Source: Clostridiales bacterium (lineage in GTDB: Bacteria > Bacillota > Clostridia > Christensenellales > Borkfalkiaceae). From it: DNA of 64,000 bases. The stretch spans positions 1-64,000 of the forward strand of contig SVHY01000003.1 in assembly GCA_015055545.1 (NCBI GenBank), written 5' to 3'. Positions within the stretch are counted from its first letter, which is position 1, and each line of letters starts with the position of its first letter. A program made the position numbers and the translations under genes. Below, in pieces: positions 8,155 through 16,586 of this stretch. Below the pieces are notes generated by a model. The model was given only the letters and a program-made list of their open reading frames with translations. It was not told the DNA's origin and did not search any database.

Positions 8155-9390
8155 ATGCAAAGTTATAAACGCTTAAAAGCGGCGTGTTATACCGCAAATA
8201 TTACGATGTCTATCGTTGGGAATATTTCCCCGATTTTATTTTTAACGTTCAGAACTTTATACGGAACGTCCTATTCGTTGCTTGGGCTGTTGGTGCTTGT
8301 CAACTTCTTTACGCAGCTTTGCGTGGATTTTATTTTTTCCTTTTTCTCGCACAAATTCAATATCCCTGCCGTGGTCAAAACGATGCCCGTCGTGGCGGTG
8401 GTAGGGCTTGGCTTATACGCTCTTGCACCCGTCTTGTTCTCAAATTCCGTATATTTGGGATTAGTGATTGGTACAATCATATTTTCTGCGGCAAGCGGTT
8501 TGGGCGAAGTGCTTATCAGTCCCGTTATCGCGGCTATTCCTGCTGAAAATCCCGACAAGGAAATGAGTAAATTGCACGCCGTGTACGCTTGGGGCGTAGT
8601 TGGGTTCGTGGTTGTGGCAACCGTGTTTTTGCTTGCGCTTGGCGCACAGAGCTGGCAGTGGTTGGCGGTGCTTTGCGCGCTCGTGCCGCTTGTATCCGCT
8701 ATTTTGTATGCAGGCGCGGAAGTGCCGAAAATGCAAACGCCTGAAAAGACGGCGGGTGCGGTGAAGTTCTTGAAGGACAAGGGCGTTTGGCTGTGTTTTG
8801 CGGGGATTTTCCTTGGCGGCGCGTCCGAACTGATTATGGCGCAATGGGCGTCGGGATATCTCGAACAGGCTCTCGGCGTGCCCAAGGTTTGGGGGGATAT
8901 CTTCGGCGTAGCGTTGTTTGCGGCGGCACTCGGTATGGGCAGAACGTTGTATGCAAAGATAGGCAAAAACGCGCCGCGGGCGTTGCTAATGGGTGCAATC
9001 GGAGCGACGGCGTGTTATCTGATTGCCGCGCTTTCGCCTTTTGCGATCGTGGGGCTTATCGGTTGCGCGTGTACGGGTTTTTGCGTGTCTATGCTCTGGC
9101 CGGGGAGCTTGATCGTGGCGTCGGATAAATACCCGCAGGGCGGCGTTTTGATTTACGCGCTGATGGCGGCGGGCGGCGATATGGGCGCGTCGGTAGGACC
9201 GCAGCTCGTCGGAGTCGTTACGGACGTTGCTATGACGAAGCCCTCCGTTGGCTCACTTGCCGTTAAGCTTGGATTAACAGCCGAACAGTTGGGTATGAAA
9301 ATCGGGATGTTGGTGGGGGCGTTGTTCCCGCTCGTAGCGATTTTCGTATACTTGCGATTGAAAAAGAAGAATGAAAAAATCGACGGTTGA
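8155..9390 (+). CDS. MFS transporter, fucose/sugar-permease-like
   Basis: Twelve-TM major facilitator, 411 aa, cytoplasmic membrane. The N-terminus (NISPILFLTFRTLYGTSYSLLGLLVLVNFFTQL) and the second-half GASELIMAQWASGYLEQALG resemble the FucP/YbjJ-like sugar and drug MFS subgroups. RBS GGAGGA precedes the ATG. The stop codon lies inside the loop of the downstream terminator, so the transcript ends right at the gene. Substrate unknown. Confidence 0.8.
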   Translation: MQSYKRLKAACYTANITMSIVGNISPILFLTFRTLYGTSYSLLGLLVLVNFFTQLCVDFIFSFFSHKFNIPAVVKTMPVVAVVGLGLYALAPVLFSNSVYLGLVIGTIIFSAASGLGEVLISPVIAAIPAENPDKEMSKLHAVYAWGVVGFVVVATVFLLALGAQSWQWLAVLCALVPLVSAILYAGAEVPKMQTPEKTAGAVKFLKDKGVWLCFAGIFLGGASELIMAQWASGYLEQALGVPKVWGDIFGVALFAAALGMGRTLYAKIGKNAPRALLMGAIGATACYLIAALSPFAIVGLIGCACTGFCVSMLWPGSLIVASDKYPQGGVLIYALMAAGGDMGASVGPQLVGVVTDVAMTKPSVGSLAVKLGLTAEQLGMKIGMLVGALFPLVAIFVYLRLKKKNEKIDG

Positions 9391-9407
9391 GCCGTCGATT
9401 TTTTTTG
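9375..9407 (+). terminator. Terminator overlapping the MFS stop codon
   Basis: A 12-bp stem of AAAAATCGACGG with CCGTCGATTTTT around loop TTGAG, then more T. The TGA stop (9388-9390) is in the loop. Confidence 0.85.
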
Positions 9408-9417
9408 TCAAAGGAAA

Positions 9418-10707
9418 TTAAGCGTTTTTCAAATGCTTGTTTTTTGCGTGTTCGTGGCGGGCACTCGTCTTGCCTTCGGGGTTGATATCGCCTGCTTTGG
9501 TGAGTGCGATTTTCGTGAGCATAGGACCGATGAGTTCATATACGAGCACGGCAAAGAGCGTGATGTTAGCAACGAGCGCGCCGCCGTTTGCCAATTCTGC
9601 CGCTTTCATCGCCATGCCAAGGGCTACGCCCGCTTGAGGTAAAAGCGTGATACCTAAATATTTAACGACGTTGGGATCGCATTTAGACATTCTTGCGCTC
9701 AAATACGCGCCCGAATATTTGCCCGCCGAACGGCTGATGATATACACCACGCCGACGAGAATGATCATGATATCCGTGAATACGGAAAGTTCTAATTCCG
9801 CACCGCTCAATACGAAGAAGAGCACGAAAATAGGCGCAGTCCATCTGTCCACTCTTTCCATAAGTTCCTCGGAAAAATCGCACACGTTGCAGAAAACCGT
9901 GCCGAGCATCATACAAACGAGCAAGGAAGAAAATCCGATATGTACGCCGCCGATATTGAATTTGAGCATGGAAAGCCCGATGGTTAACAGTACGAACGCG
10001 ACGGACACCGAAAGACGTTTGGAGCGGGAATGGAAAAACCGTTCGCAAAGCTGGAACAAGAAGCCCATTGCCGCGCCGAGTGCAAGGGAAAGGACGACTT
10101 CCAAAAGCGGTTCTACAAGTACGGATACGATACTTACTGCACCCGCGCCGAGCGCGTTTGCTACGCCGAACGATACGGCAAAGAGCACCAAGCCCACCGC
10201 ATCGTCCAAAGCGACGACGGGAAGAAGTATATCCGTAACCGCGCCTTTGGCTTTATACTGTTTCACGACCATGAGCGTTGCCGCGGGGGCGGTTGCCGAT
10301 GCGATTGCGCCAAGCGTGATTGCCGCGGGCAAAGAAAGCGTTTCGGGAATGATAAAGTGTAAGCAAATGAGCGCAACGTCCACCATAATCGTGGTAACGA
10401 CGGCTTGGAAAATGCCGACGATCGTCGCTTGTTTGCCGATTTTTTTCAGCTGGGAGAGTCGGAATTCGTTGCCTATCGAAAAGGCGATAAAACCGAGCGC
10501 TACGTCGCAGACGATAGAATAGCTTTCCACGTCTGCCATGGATATAAAGCCTAAGCCTTTTACGCCGAACGCGCCAAGGCAATACGGACCTATCAAAATA
10601 CCCGCTACAAGGTACGCCGTAACGGCGGGGAGCTGGGCAAGTTTTGCAAGACGGGATAAGAGCAAGCCCGCAAGCAATGCGATGGATAAAGATAATAAAA
10701 TTTCCAT
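9418..10707 (-). CDS. CPA2-type cation/proton antiporter
   Basis: Polytopic membrane protein, 429 aa, of the monovalent cation:proton antiporter-2 (KefB/GerN-like) family. About 12 TM segments; the N-terminal AYLVAGILIGPYCLG is the typical first signature. LPVVALDDAVGLVLFAVSFG contains the double-Asp ion-binding motif of the core. It lacks the C-terminal TrkA-N/RCK domain of full-length Kef systems and ends in a short basic tail. Own divergent promoter; no kinase or regulator partner nearby. Whether it moves K+ or Na+ cannot be read from sequence. Confidence 0.85.
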   Translation of the reverse strand: MEILLSLSIALLAGLLLSRLAKLAQLPAVTAYLVAGILIGPYCLGAFGVKGLGFISMADVESYSIVCDVALGFIAFSIGNEFRLSQLKKIGKQATIVGIFQAVVTTIMVDVALICLHFIIPETLSLPAAITLGAIASATAPAATLMVVKQYKAKGAVTDILLPVVALDDAVGLVLFAVSFGVANALGAGAVSIVSVLVEPLLEVVLSLALGAAMGFLFQLCERFFHSRSKRLSVSVAFVLLTIGLSMLKFNIGGVHIGFSSLLVCMMLGTVFCNVCDFSEELMERVDRWTAPIFVLFFVLSGAELELSVFTDIMIILVGVVYIISRSAGKYSGAYLSARMSKCDPNVVKYLGITLLPQAGVALGMAMKAAELANGGALVANITLFAVLVYELIGPMLTKIALTKAGDINPEGKTSARHEHAKNKHLKNA

Positions 10708-10782
10708 AAAAATAACTCCTGTCGGACGCGATGGAGAGATTTTTTCATCGTGTTCGTATTATATTGTTAAATTACGTTCCTT

Positions 10783-10811
10783 ATTATACTACTTAATTTT
10801 GTGAAAAGCAA
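10783..10811 (-). promoter_or_regulatory. Promoter of the antiporter gene
   Basis: Minus strand TTGCTT (10811-10806), 17-bp spacer, TATAAT (10788-10783). Confidence 0.7.
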
Positions 10812-10885
10812 ATGAAAACGGAAGATAAATGAAAATTTGGTGAAAAAATTCCTTGCGTTGCTTTTGAAAAGTACGGTGCAAGCGA

Positions 10886-10914
10886 TTGACAAATGGTTTT
10901 AACTGCGGTATAAT
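10886..10914 (+). promoter_or_regulatory. Promoter of the nfnAB operon
   Basis: TTGACA at 10886 and TATAAT at 10909 with a 17-bp spacer. This rules out starts of the downstream gene that lie inside or before it. Confidence 0.88.
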
Positions 10915-10954
10915 ATGTTATAATGAATTAAAGTATAAAGTGAAGGAACGAATT

Positions 10955-11797
10955 ATGTATCAAATCGTTAGTAAGAAATCGCTCAATCCCACGGTTACGC
11001 AGATGGAAATTCTTGCGCCGTTCGTAGCGAAAAAAGCGCTTGCGGGACAGTTTATTATTTTGCGCGTGGACGAGGACGGGGAACGTATTCCATTGACCAT
11101 TGCGGGCTACGACCGCGAAAAAGGTACGGTTACGATTATTTTCCAAATCGTCGGCGGTTCGACGGAGCGGCTCAATCATAAAAACGCGGGGGATTATATT
11201 CCCGATTTCGTAGGACCTTTGGGTAGACCTACGCATACGGAGGGGCTGAAAAAGGTTTGCGTCGTCGGCGGCGGCGTAGGCTGTGCGATTGCCTTGCCCG
11301 TGGCGCGCGCTTTGCACGAACAGGGCGCGGAGGTTACTTCTATCGTCGGGTTCAGAAATAAAGATTTGGTGATTTTGGAAGAGGAGTTTAAGGCTTGTTC
11401 CGACGCGTTTTATATGATGACAGACGACGGTTCGTACGGGGAGCAAGGTAACGTATGCGTGCCTTTGAAAGCGTTGCTGGAAAAGGGCGAAACGTTTGAC
11501 GAAGTAATTACCATTGGTCCGCTTATTATGATGAAATTCGTGTGCGCGACGACTAAGGAATACGGCGTGAAAACGATTGCGAGTATGAACCCTATCATGA
11601 TCGACGGTACGGGTATGTGCGGCGGCTGTCGGTTGACGGTGGGTGGCAAGATGAAGTTTGCGTGCGTGGACGGACCTGAATTCGACGGACACGAAATTGA
11701 TTTTGACGAGGCGATGAGCCGTTCAAGAACGTATGCGGATTTTGAAGCGCACGAACGCGAGGAAACTTGCAATCTGTTCAAACAGGAGGTAAAGTGA
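10955..11797 (+). CDS. nfnA: NfnA-type FAD/[2Fe-2S] subunit of NAD(P)H:ferredoxin transhydrogenase
   Basis: Small subunit of the cytosolic electron-bifurcating NADH-dependent ferredoxin:NADP+ oxidoreductase, 280 aa. FAD domain first (AGQFIILRVDEDGERIPLTIAG), then an NAD-binding fold (KKVCVVGGGVGCAIALPVARAL). The C-terminal MCGGCRLTVGG with a later FACVDGPEFDG supplies the [2Fe-2S] ligands, as in PyrK-like proteins. ATG 10955 is chosen because GAAGGA lies 8 bp upstream and longer readings run through the promoter. It is followed one base later by the NfnB homologue. A plain glutamate-synthase partner role is less likely because no large GOGAT subunit is nearby. Confidence 0.88.
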   Translation: MYQIVSKKSLNPTVTQMEILAPFVAKKALAGQFIILRVDEDGERIPLTIAGYDREKGTVTIIFQIVGGSTERLNHKNAGDYIPDFVGPLGRPTHTEGLKKVCVVGGGVGCAIALPVARALHEQGAEVTSIVGFRNKDLVILEEEFKACSDAFYMMTDDGSYGEQGNVCVPLKALLEKGETFDEVITIGPLIMMKFVCATTKEYGVKTIASMNPIMIDGTGMCGGCRLTVGGKMKFACVDGPEFDGHEIDFDEAMSRSRTYADFEAHEREETCNLFKQEVK

Positions 11798-11798
11798 G

Positions 11799-13220
11799 AT
11801 GGCGAAGTTTAATATGAACCCGCTTAAAAATCCTATGCCCACGCAAGACCCTATGGTTAGAAACGGGAACTTTGAAGAAGTGGCGCTTGGGTATACGCCC
11901 GAAATGGCAATAGACGAGGCTAAACGCTGTATCGGTTGTAAAAACCGTCCTTGCGTAGCGGCTTGTCCCGTGAATATCAATATCCCCGAATTTATCGCAA
12001 AGGTAGCCGAAGGAGATTTTGAAGGCGCGTATCAAATTATCGCAAAGGATTCTGCTCTGCCTGCCGTTTGCGGTAGGGTATGTCCGCAGGAAACGCAATG
12101 CGAGGGTAAGTGCACACGCGGGATTAAGGCGGGTTGTGAAGCGGTTGGTATCGGTAGACTGGAACGGTTCGTTGCTGACTGGCATAACGCGAACGCGACG
12201 GGCGAAGTGGAAAAAGTGCCGTCTAACGGGCATAAAGTAGCCGTTGTCGGCAGCGGTCCTGCGGGATTGACTTGCGCAGGCGATTTGGCGAAAATGGGTT
12301 ATGAAGTAACCGTGTTCGAGGCGTTGCACGTTGCGGGCGGCGTGTTGGTGTACGGTATTCCCGAATTCCGTTTGCCCAAAGCGATTGTGAAAAAGGAAGT
12401 GGAGAACTTAAAGGCGCTGGGCGTGAAAGTGGAAACGAATATGGTTATCGGGCGCGTTATCACTATCGAAGAACTGAAAACGGAATACGGTTTCGACGCG
12501 GTGTTTATCGGTTCGGGCGCGGGATTGCCCAAATTTATGAATATTCCCGGCGAAAACCTGAAAGGCGTGTATTCGGCAAACGAGTTCTTAACCCGTTCAA
12601 ATTTGATGAAAGCGTATAAACCCGACGGGCATACGCCCATTCAACGCGGTAAATGCGTGGCGGTCGTCGGCGGTGGGAACGTGGCGATGGACGCTGCGAG
12701 AACGGCGAAACGGTTGGGCGCGGAAGTGCATATCGTATACCGTCGCGGCGAAGAAGAATTGCCTGCACGCCGTGAGGAAATTGAGCACGCGAAAGAAGAA
12801 GGGATTATTTTCGATTTGCTCACGAACCCCACGCGTATTTTAGCGACGGAAACGAAAGACCCGCGCGATCCTGCGTACGGCTGGGTGAACGGGATTGAAT
12901 GTATCCGTATGGAGCTTGGCGAACCGGACGAAAGCGGTAGACGTTCGCCCAAGGAAATTGCGGGCAGTGAATTTATTATTCCCGTGGATTGCGTGATTAT
13001 GTCGCTCGGTACGTCGCCTAATCCGCTGATCAAAGCGACGACGCCGGGGCTGGAAACGCTCAGACGGGGCGAGATTGCCGTGGACGAAGTGGGTAAAACT
13101 TCGATAGAGGGCGTGTATTGCGGCGGCGACGCGGCTACGGGCGCGGCTACGGTTATCAAGGCTATGGGCGCAGGGAAAGTTGCGGCAAAAGCAATTGACG
13201 AATATATTAAAAACAAATAA
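11799..13220 (+). CDS. nfnB: NfnB/GltA-type flavoprotein with two [4Fe-4S] clusters
   Basis: Large subunit of the Nfn transhydrogenase, 473 aa, homologous to the small subunit of glutamate synthase. The N-terminal ferredoxin-like region has CIGCKNRPCVAACPV and CGRVCPQETQCEGKC for the [4Fe-4S] clusters. KVAVVGSGPAGLTCAG is the FAD-binding Rossmann motif, CVAVVGGGNVAMDAARTAKR the NADP(H) site, and VYCGGDAATGAATVIKAMGAGK the C-terminal FAD contact. It is the bifurcating-FAD subunit in characterised NfnAB. The AGGAGG RBS lies in the end of nfnA. Such enzymes balance NADH, NADPH and reduced ferredoxin in anaerobes. Confidence 0.9.
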   Translation: MAKFNMNPLKNPMPTQDPMVRNGNFEEVALGYTPEMAIDEAKRCIGCKNRPCVAACPVNINIPEFIAKVAEGDFEGAYQIIAKDSALPAVCGRVCPQETQCEGKCTRGIKAGCEAVGIGRLERFVADWHNANATGEVEKVPSNGHKVAVVGSGPAGLTCAGDLAKMGYEVTVFEALHVAGGVLVYGIPEFRLPKAIVKKEVENLKALGVKVETNMVIGRVITIEELKTEYGFDAVFIGSGAGLPKFMNIPGENLKGVYSANEFLTRSNLMKAYKPDGHTPIQRGKCVAVVGGGNVAMDAARTAKRLGAEVHIVYRRGEEELPARREEIEHAKEEGIIFDLLTNPTRILATETKDPRDPAYGWVNGIECIRMELGEPDESGRRSPKEIAGSEFIIPVDCVIMSLGTSPNPLIKATTPGLETLRRGEIAVDEVGKTSIEGVYCGGDAATGAATVIKAMGAGKVAAKAIDEYIKNK

Positions 13221-13232
13221 TCGACAAAAACA

Positions 13233-13265
13233 GCGCGCGAGAAAGAATTTTCGCGCGTTAATTTT
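13233..13265 (+). terminator. Terminator after nfnB
   Basis: CGCGCGAGAA pairs with TTTTCGCGCG (10 bp, one G-T), then TTAATTTT. Confidence 0.75.
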
Positions 13266-13286
13266 GGTCGCGCGCGTAAAAAATTG

Positions 13287-13316
13287 TTGACAAATCTATT
13301 GTTAAAGTGGTAAAAT
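13287..13316 (+). promoter_or_regulatory. Promoter of the LRR lipoprotein gene
   Basis: TTGACA at 13287, TAAAAT at 13311, spacer 18 bp. Confidence 0.75.
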
Positions 13317-13347
13317 AAAGCGCGTAAAAAAACGTAGAGGCGATAAA

Positions 13348-14175
13348 ATGAAAAAACGTGGAAAGATTATGGCAATCGTTTTGGGTTTTGCGACGGCGGT
13401 TTCGTGCGTCGGTTTTGTCGCGTGCAACGAAATGACTTCCATTGTGAAAGAAGAAATTTATTATACGCAGTCGGCGGATAAATCCTATTATATCGTCAAG
13501 GGTAGCGGTTGGAACAAAGGCTCGAAATTAACCGTTCCTGAAAGTAAAAACGATCTGCCCGTCAAAGAAATCGCCGCGCGCGGTTTTGAGGGCGAATGGC
13601 TTACCGAACTCGTTCTTTCCGATACGGTGGAAATTGTCGGCGAAAAAGCGTTTTATACCTGTTGGGATTTGTCCAAAGTGCATATCGGTTCGTCCGTTTC
13701 GCAAATCGGCGAATTGGCGTTTGCCTCTTGCGTGGAATTGGACGAATTTACGGTAAGCACGGATAACGCGTATTATCAAGCCTTGGACGGGAATTTGTAC
13801 GATATAACCGCTACGACGATGGTGCAGTACGCCGTAGGCAAAAGCGCGGAAACGTTCGTTTTGCCCGAAACGGTGGTAACGATTAAAAGTAGAGCGTTTG
13901 CAGATAGCTTGTGTTTAAAAACGGTCGTGCTTGGCGGTGCGGTTCGTGAAATCGGCGAAGGCGCGTTTAGCAACGAAAATATTTCGGGTGAGCTGGAAGT
14001 GGGCATTGAACGCATATTCTATGCAGGGAATAGCGACGGCTGGAACGATATCGTTATCGGCGAAAATAACGGACGGATTACCGATTCGCGTTTGTATTTT
14101 TACAGTGCGTCTTGGAAATCGGGGAATTATTGGCGTTACGTAGACGGCGAACCCAAGTCTTGGAATGAGGATTAG
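13348..14175 (+). CDS. BspA-like leucine-rich-repeat lipoprotein
   Basis: Surface lipoprotein of 275 aa. A type II signal peptide (KKRGKIMAIVLGFATAVSCVGF) ends in the lipobox FVAC, Cys26. The mature part carries LRR_5/BspA-type repeats of the form VxEIxxxAFxxCxxLxxVxIGxxVxxIGxxAF (for example VEIVGEKAFYTCWDLSKVHI and VTIKSRAFADSLCLKTVVL). Such proteins are common on gut Clostridia and bind host or carbohydrate ligands; no ligand can be named. RBS GAGGCG is modest. It is the last chromosomal gene before tRNA-Pro and the integrated element. Confidence 0.82.
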   Translation: MKKRGKIMAIVLGFATAVSCVGFVACNEMTSIVKEEIYYTQSADKSYYIVKGSGWNKGSKLTVPESKNDLPVKEIAARGFEGEWLTELVLSDTVEIVGEKAFYTCWDLSKVHIGSSVSQIGELAFASCVELDEFTVSTDNAYYQALDGNLYDITATTMVQYAVGKSAETFVLPETVVTIKSRAFADSLCLKTVVLGGAVREIGEGAFSNENISGELEVGIERIFYAGNSDGWNDIVIGENNGRITDSRLYFYSASWKSGNYWRYVDGEPKSWNED

Positions 14176-14257
14176 CCAAGTCAATATAATCCAAACTCGC
14201 TTGTTTTTCCGTAAAAGAAATTTTTTTGAAAAAAGTTGAAAAACCGCGAAAAAACGC

Positions 14258-14286
14258 TTGACTTAAAGCGTAGGTATGGTTATAAT
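14258..14286 (+). promoter_or_regulatory. Promoter of tRNA-Pro
   Basis: TTGACT at 14258 and TATAAT at 14281, spacer 17 bp, 35 bp upstream of the mature tRNA 5' end. Confidence 0.85.
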
Positions 14287-14321
14287 TATTATGCTATTCA
14301 CGAAGGGGTAGCGGAAAAAAC

Positions 14322-14398
14322 TGAGGCGTAGCGCAGCTTGGTAGCGCGTTTGGTTAGGGACCAAAAGGTCGTGGGTTCAAGTCCCGTCGCCTCAACCA
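14322..14398 (+). tRNA. tRNA-Pro, anticodon AGG
   Basis: Complete cloverleaf of 77 nt with encoded CCA: acceptor TGAGGCG/CGCCTCA, D-arm GCGC/GCGC with loop AGCTTGGTA, anticodon stem TTTGG/CCAAA with loop TTAGGGA, T-arm GTGGG/CCCGT with loop TTCAAGT, discriminator A. The D-arm matches bacterial proline tRNAs. The loop places AGG at 14356-14358, reading CCU (and more if A34 becomes inosine). A34 is unusual, since bacterial proline tRNAs normally have UGG, GGG or CGG. The 3' half is also the attachment site of the element, which restores the gene end on integration. Confidence 0.93.
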
Positions 14399-14401
14399 AA
14401 A
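14374..14401 (+). repeat. attL core (28-bp direct repeat)
   Basis: Starts GGTTCAAGTCCCGTCGCC and runs through the CCA and AAAA of tRNA-Pro. Identical to 35339-35366; the match ends at the next base on each side. Confidence 0.93.
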
Positions 14402-14450
14402 TGGGCATTTTTTGATGAAAAATCGTCGAAAAGTGCCCATTTTTTATTGT
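14398..14450 (+). terminator. Element-supplied terminator behind tRNA-Pro
   Basis: AAAATGGGCA pairs with TGCCCATTTT, then T-rich. It replaces the native tRNA terminator, now displaced to 35368-35398. Confidence 0.75.
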
Positions 14451-14476
14451 TTTTAGCATTTCAATACGTAAAAAAT

Positions 14477-14493
14477 GGGGAATTTTTGGGGAA
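14477..14493 (+). repeat. Integrase arm-type repeat pair, left end
   Basis: GGGGAA-TTTTT-GGGGAA: two direct repeats 11 bp apart. The same spacing and orientation recur at 35274-35290 just inside attR, as expected for arm-binding sites of a tyrosine integrase N-terminal domain. Confidence 0.6.
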
Positions 14494-14495
14494 AA

Positions 14496-15728
14496 TCACC
14501 ATAAATTCAGCTTTTTACCTTCTGAAAGAAGGTATTCGTCGGATAAAGACGTGTACGTGCTATCGACGGCATCCAGCGCGTGTCCCATAAACGCTTTGCG
14601 TGCGTGTTCGGAAACGCCCAGTTCTTTGCAACGCGAATTAAACGTCTTTCGCAAGTCTTTCAGCATATGATTCGGTAAGATTGCCGATACCCGACGTCGT
14701 AAGAGCTGCGGGGTCGGCAAAGGTGGCAAACCGTCTACAAGATACGGTCGCAGCTTATCGCAAATATAAATACGCTTCGTTTTTTCTTCGCGAAGTTTGG
14801 ATTTTTTCTTGCGTTTCCCTTTTGCGTTTTTGGCCACAATGAACGCACCGTCGATTTTTGCCGTTTGAATTTCACAGGGGCGAAGTCCCGTGTAAAGAGC
14901 CAAGGCTAAGGCGATGGCGAACACGGGTTCGGCACTGCTGCCATTCAGTAATGTTTTTTCTTCGTCCTTCGTGAGTGCAACGCTGCTGACTTTTTCATAC
15001 GAAACCTTCAAAATAGTATCCAACGGATTCTTTTTGATGATATCATGTCGAATTGCGCAATTGAAAATACCGTTTAAAAGTGAGTGCAGTTCTTCGCATG
15101 TCTTGAATTTTTCTTCCTTTTCCAGCGAATCAAGCACCGTTTTGCAATCGAGCGGCAAAATCGATTTGAGCTCCCGTTCTTGAAAATGCGGTCGCAAGTG
15201 TTTTTCAAATCGATTTATATCCTTTTTAAACGTTTCGGGAACGACTTGCTCTTTTCGGTACGTTTCAAAATAGAAACGGGCAAAGGCGGTAAACGTTGTC
15301 GGTAGTTCGAAACTCTCCGTTTGCGGTTTTGCCTTTTTCAGCTTTTCCAACATACGCGCTTTAGCAATCTCTTTCGTTTTTCCGCTGGCGGATACGTTAT
15401 ATCCTTCCGAACGGAAACGGATCTCATAAGTTGTAGAATTTTTGCCGCTTTCGTGAATGCGAATGCGGCAACGTTTTTTGTTTATTAAAATAATTCTTTG
15501 TAATTGTTTAGGCATTTGTTTTATCTCCTGTTCAGTAAATTCAACAAAGTCCTGTTCTGCTCCCGACGTCCCCACGTCGGGTTTTTCTTTTCCCTGTTCT
15601 GAAATAAACATTCGAAACTGTGCGCGCCGCTCTTGTGCATGTTCGTTCGATACACGATGCCGTTGAATAACGTTGATGATAAACTGCGCGGCTTGTTCTA
15701 ATTCCTGCAAATCCCTTTCAGACAACAT
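14496..15728 (-). CDS. int: Tyrosine recombinase (integrase) of the element
   Basis: Site-specific integrase, 410 aa, that catalyses recombination between attP and the tRNA-Pro attB. An unusual N-terminal extension (about 1-85) precedes an arm-binding AP2-like region (RIRIHESGKNSTTYEIRF). A SAM-like core-binding domain (FARFYFETYRKEQVVPETFKK) follows, then the catalytic domain: TGLRPCE (Arg I), a basic hairpin likely carrying Lys, LKDLRKTF (Arg II), FMGHALD and nucleophile Y392 in STYTSL. Both positions normally His around Arg II are Lys here (KDLRKT). The N-terminal linker contains KPDVGTSG, encoded by one of the element's CCGACGT palindromes. Confidence 0.92.
   Translation of the reverse strand: MLSERDLQELEQAAQFIINVIQRHRVSNEHAQERRAQFRMFISEQGKEKPDVGTSGAEQDFVEFTEQEIKQMPKQLQRIILINKKRCRIRIHESGKNSTTYEIRFRSEGYNVSASGKTKEIAKARMLEKLKKAKPQTESFELPTTFTAFARFYFETYRKEQVVPETFKKDINRFEKHLRPHFQERELKSILPLDCKTVLDSLEKEEKFKTCEELHSLLNGIFNCAIRHDIIKKNPLDTILKVSYEKVSSVALTKDEEKTLLNGSSAEPVFAIALALALYTGLRPCEIQTAKIDGAFIVAKNAKGKRKKKSKLREEKTKRIYICDKLRPYLVDGLPPLPTPQLLRRRVSAILPNHMLKDLRKTFNSRCKELGVSEHARKAFMGHALDAVDSTYTSLSDEYLLSEGKKLNLW
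15562..15581. repeat. CCGACGT palindrome with 4-bp centre, inside int
   Basis: CCCGACGT and ACGTCGGG arms around CCCC. Same arms as the other palindromes but with an expanded centre; it encodes part of the integrase N-terminal linker. Confidence 0.7.
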
Positions 15729-15906
15729 TTTGATAGCTCCTTTGTGTAAATTTGGGTGAAAAAACCCAAGAAAAGTCTACCAAAAAATAGTCAATTTGCA
15801 ACAAAAGGGATTTTATAAAATTTATAGTATATTAAATTTTATAACAAATCTTTTGTGAGTTTTTCTACATAGAACACCCCCTAAAACTACGAATTTTTAG
15901 TAGTAA

Positions 15907-15926
15907 AAATCCCGACGTCGGGATTT
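15907..15926. repeat. 20-bp perfect palindrome at the end of the 205-aa gene
   Basis: AAATCCCGACGTCGGGATTT, overlapping the stop codon of the gene read on the minus strand. As RNA it gives an 8-bp stem with an ACGU loop and T-rich end, so it may act as terminator there. 15729-15906 otherwise holds only the AT-rich upstream region of int. Confidence 0.8.
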
Positions 15927-16542
15927 AATTTTGCGTATTTTCCATTTCAAGCGATTGTAAAAATTCGGCGCGTTCTTCTTCAAGTTCAGCGTGCAAGATA
16001 TTATATAAATCAATCAGTTTGCTTGTGCCTTTAGGAAATTCTCCTAAGGTGTGTTCTTCGATAATTTCCATAGAAGGCTTATAAAATGGATCATGTTCGA
16101 TTTTCCCAGACGAATTTAGATAATATAAATTTCCTTTTGCAAAAAGACGAAATAGCTGTCCTTTTTCTTTATCGTAAACAGTTACCATTTCACAAGTAAA
16201 CCAGTCGGGATCTTCCATTTGTGCTTTTCTTCGCAAGTGACAAGCCGTATGATACATATCGATTAAATCCTGTGGCGTGTCTTCGGGTATACCGTCATGG
16301 AAAATTATTTTTTTTAATTTATCCCATTCATAAGGTTGTCTATAATTGTGTTCATTGATTACGTAACATTTATCATCTAATCGCAGACCTATCTCTGCAG
16401 GTAATAGATAGGCGCGATTTCTCCAAAGATTTTTATAATCATAGTCAGTATTCCATTTTTTGCGTTGCACTGTTACAAATTGAATAATGTGGTAGGGTTC
16501 GTGAATTAAATTAGCTTTCTTTCGTTCGGTTTTGTTTTCCAT
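15925..16542 (-). CDS. Hypothetical protein, 205 aa
   Basis: I do not recognise a family. It is a soluble protein rich in charged and aromatic residues (HEPYHIIQFVTVQRKKWNTDYDYKN, then CYVINEHNYRQPYEWDKLKKIIFHD), with an N-terminal alpha/beta look and a helical C-terminus (LIDLYNILHAELEEERAEFLQSL). There is no signal peptide or TM segment. It lies between integrase and repressor, read leftward, and probably shares the repressor transcript; it could belong to lysogeny or excision control. It is followed at once by a palindromic hairpin. RBS AAAGGAGAAAAC precedes the ATG. Confidence 0.7.
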   Translation of the reverse strand: MENKTERKKANLIHEPYHIIQFVTVQRKKWNTDYDYKNLWRNRAYLLPAEIGLRLDDKCYVINEHNYRQPYEWDKLKKIIFHDGIPEDTPQDLIDMYHTACHLRRKAQMEDPDWFTCEMVTVYDKEKGQLFRLFAKGNLYYLNSSGKIEHDPFYKPSMEIIEEHTLGEFPKGTSKLIDLYNILHAELEEERAEFLQSLEMENTQN

Positions 16543-16561
16543 CTTGTTTTCTCCTTTTCAG

Positions 16562-16575
16562 CTCCGACGTCGGAG
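16562..16575. repeat. CTCCGACGTCGGAG palindrome
   Basis: Perfect 14-bp palindrome of the T/A variant, in the 64-bp gap between repressor and the 205-aa gene. Confidence 0.75.
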
Positions 16576-16586
16576 TTGGCGTTCAA

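Noticed and set aside
10886-10954. Longer N-terminus for the NfnA gene starting at 10886
   Set aside because: The stretch is the promoter itself (TTGACA at 10886, TATAAT at 10909); ATG 10955 has a proper RBS.
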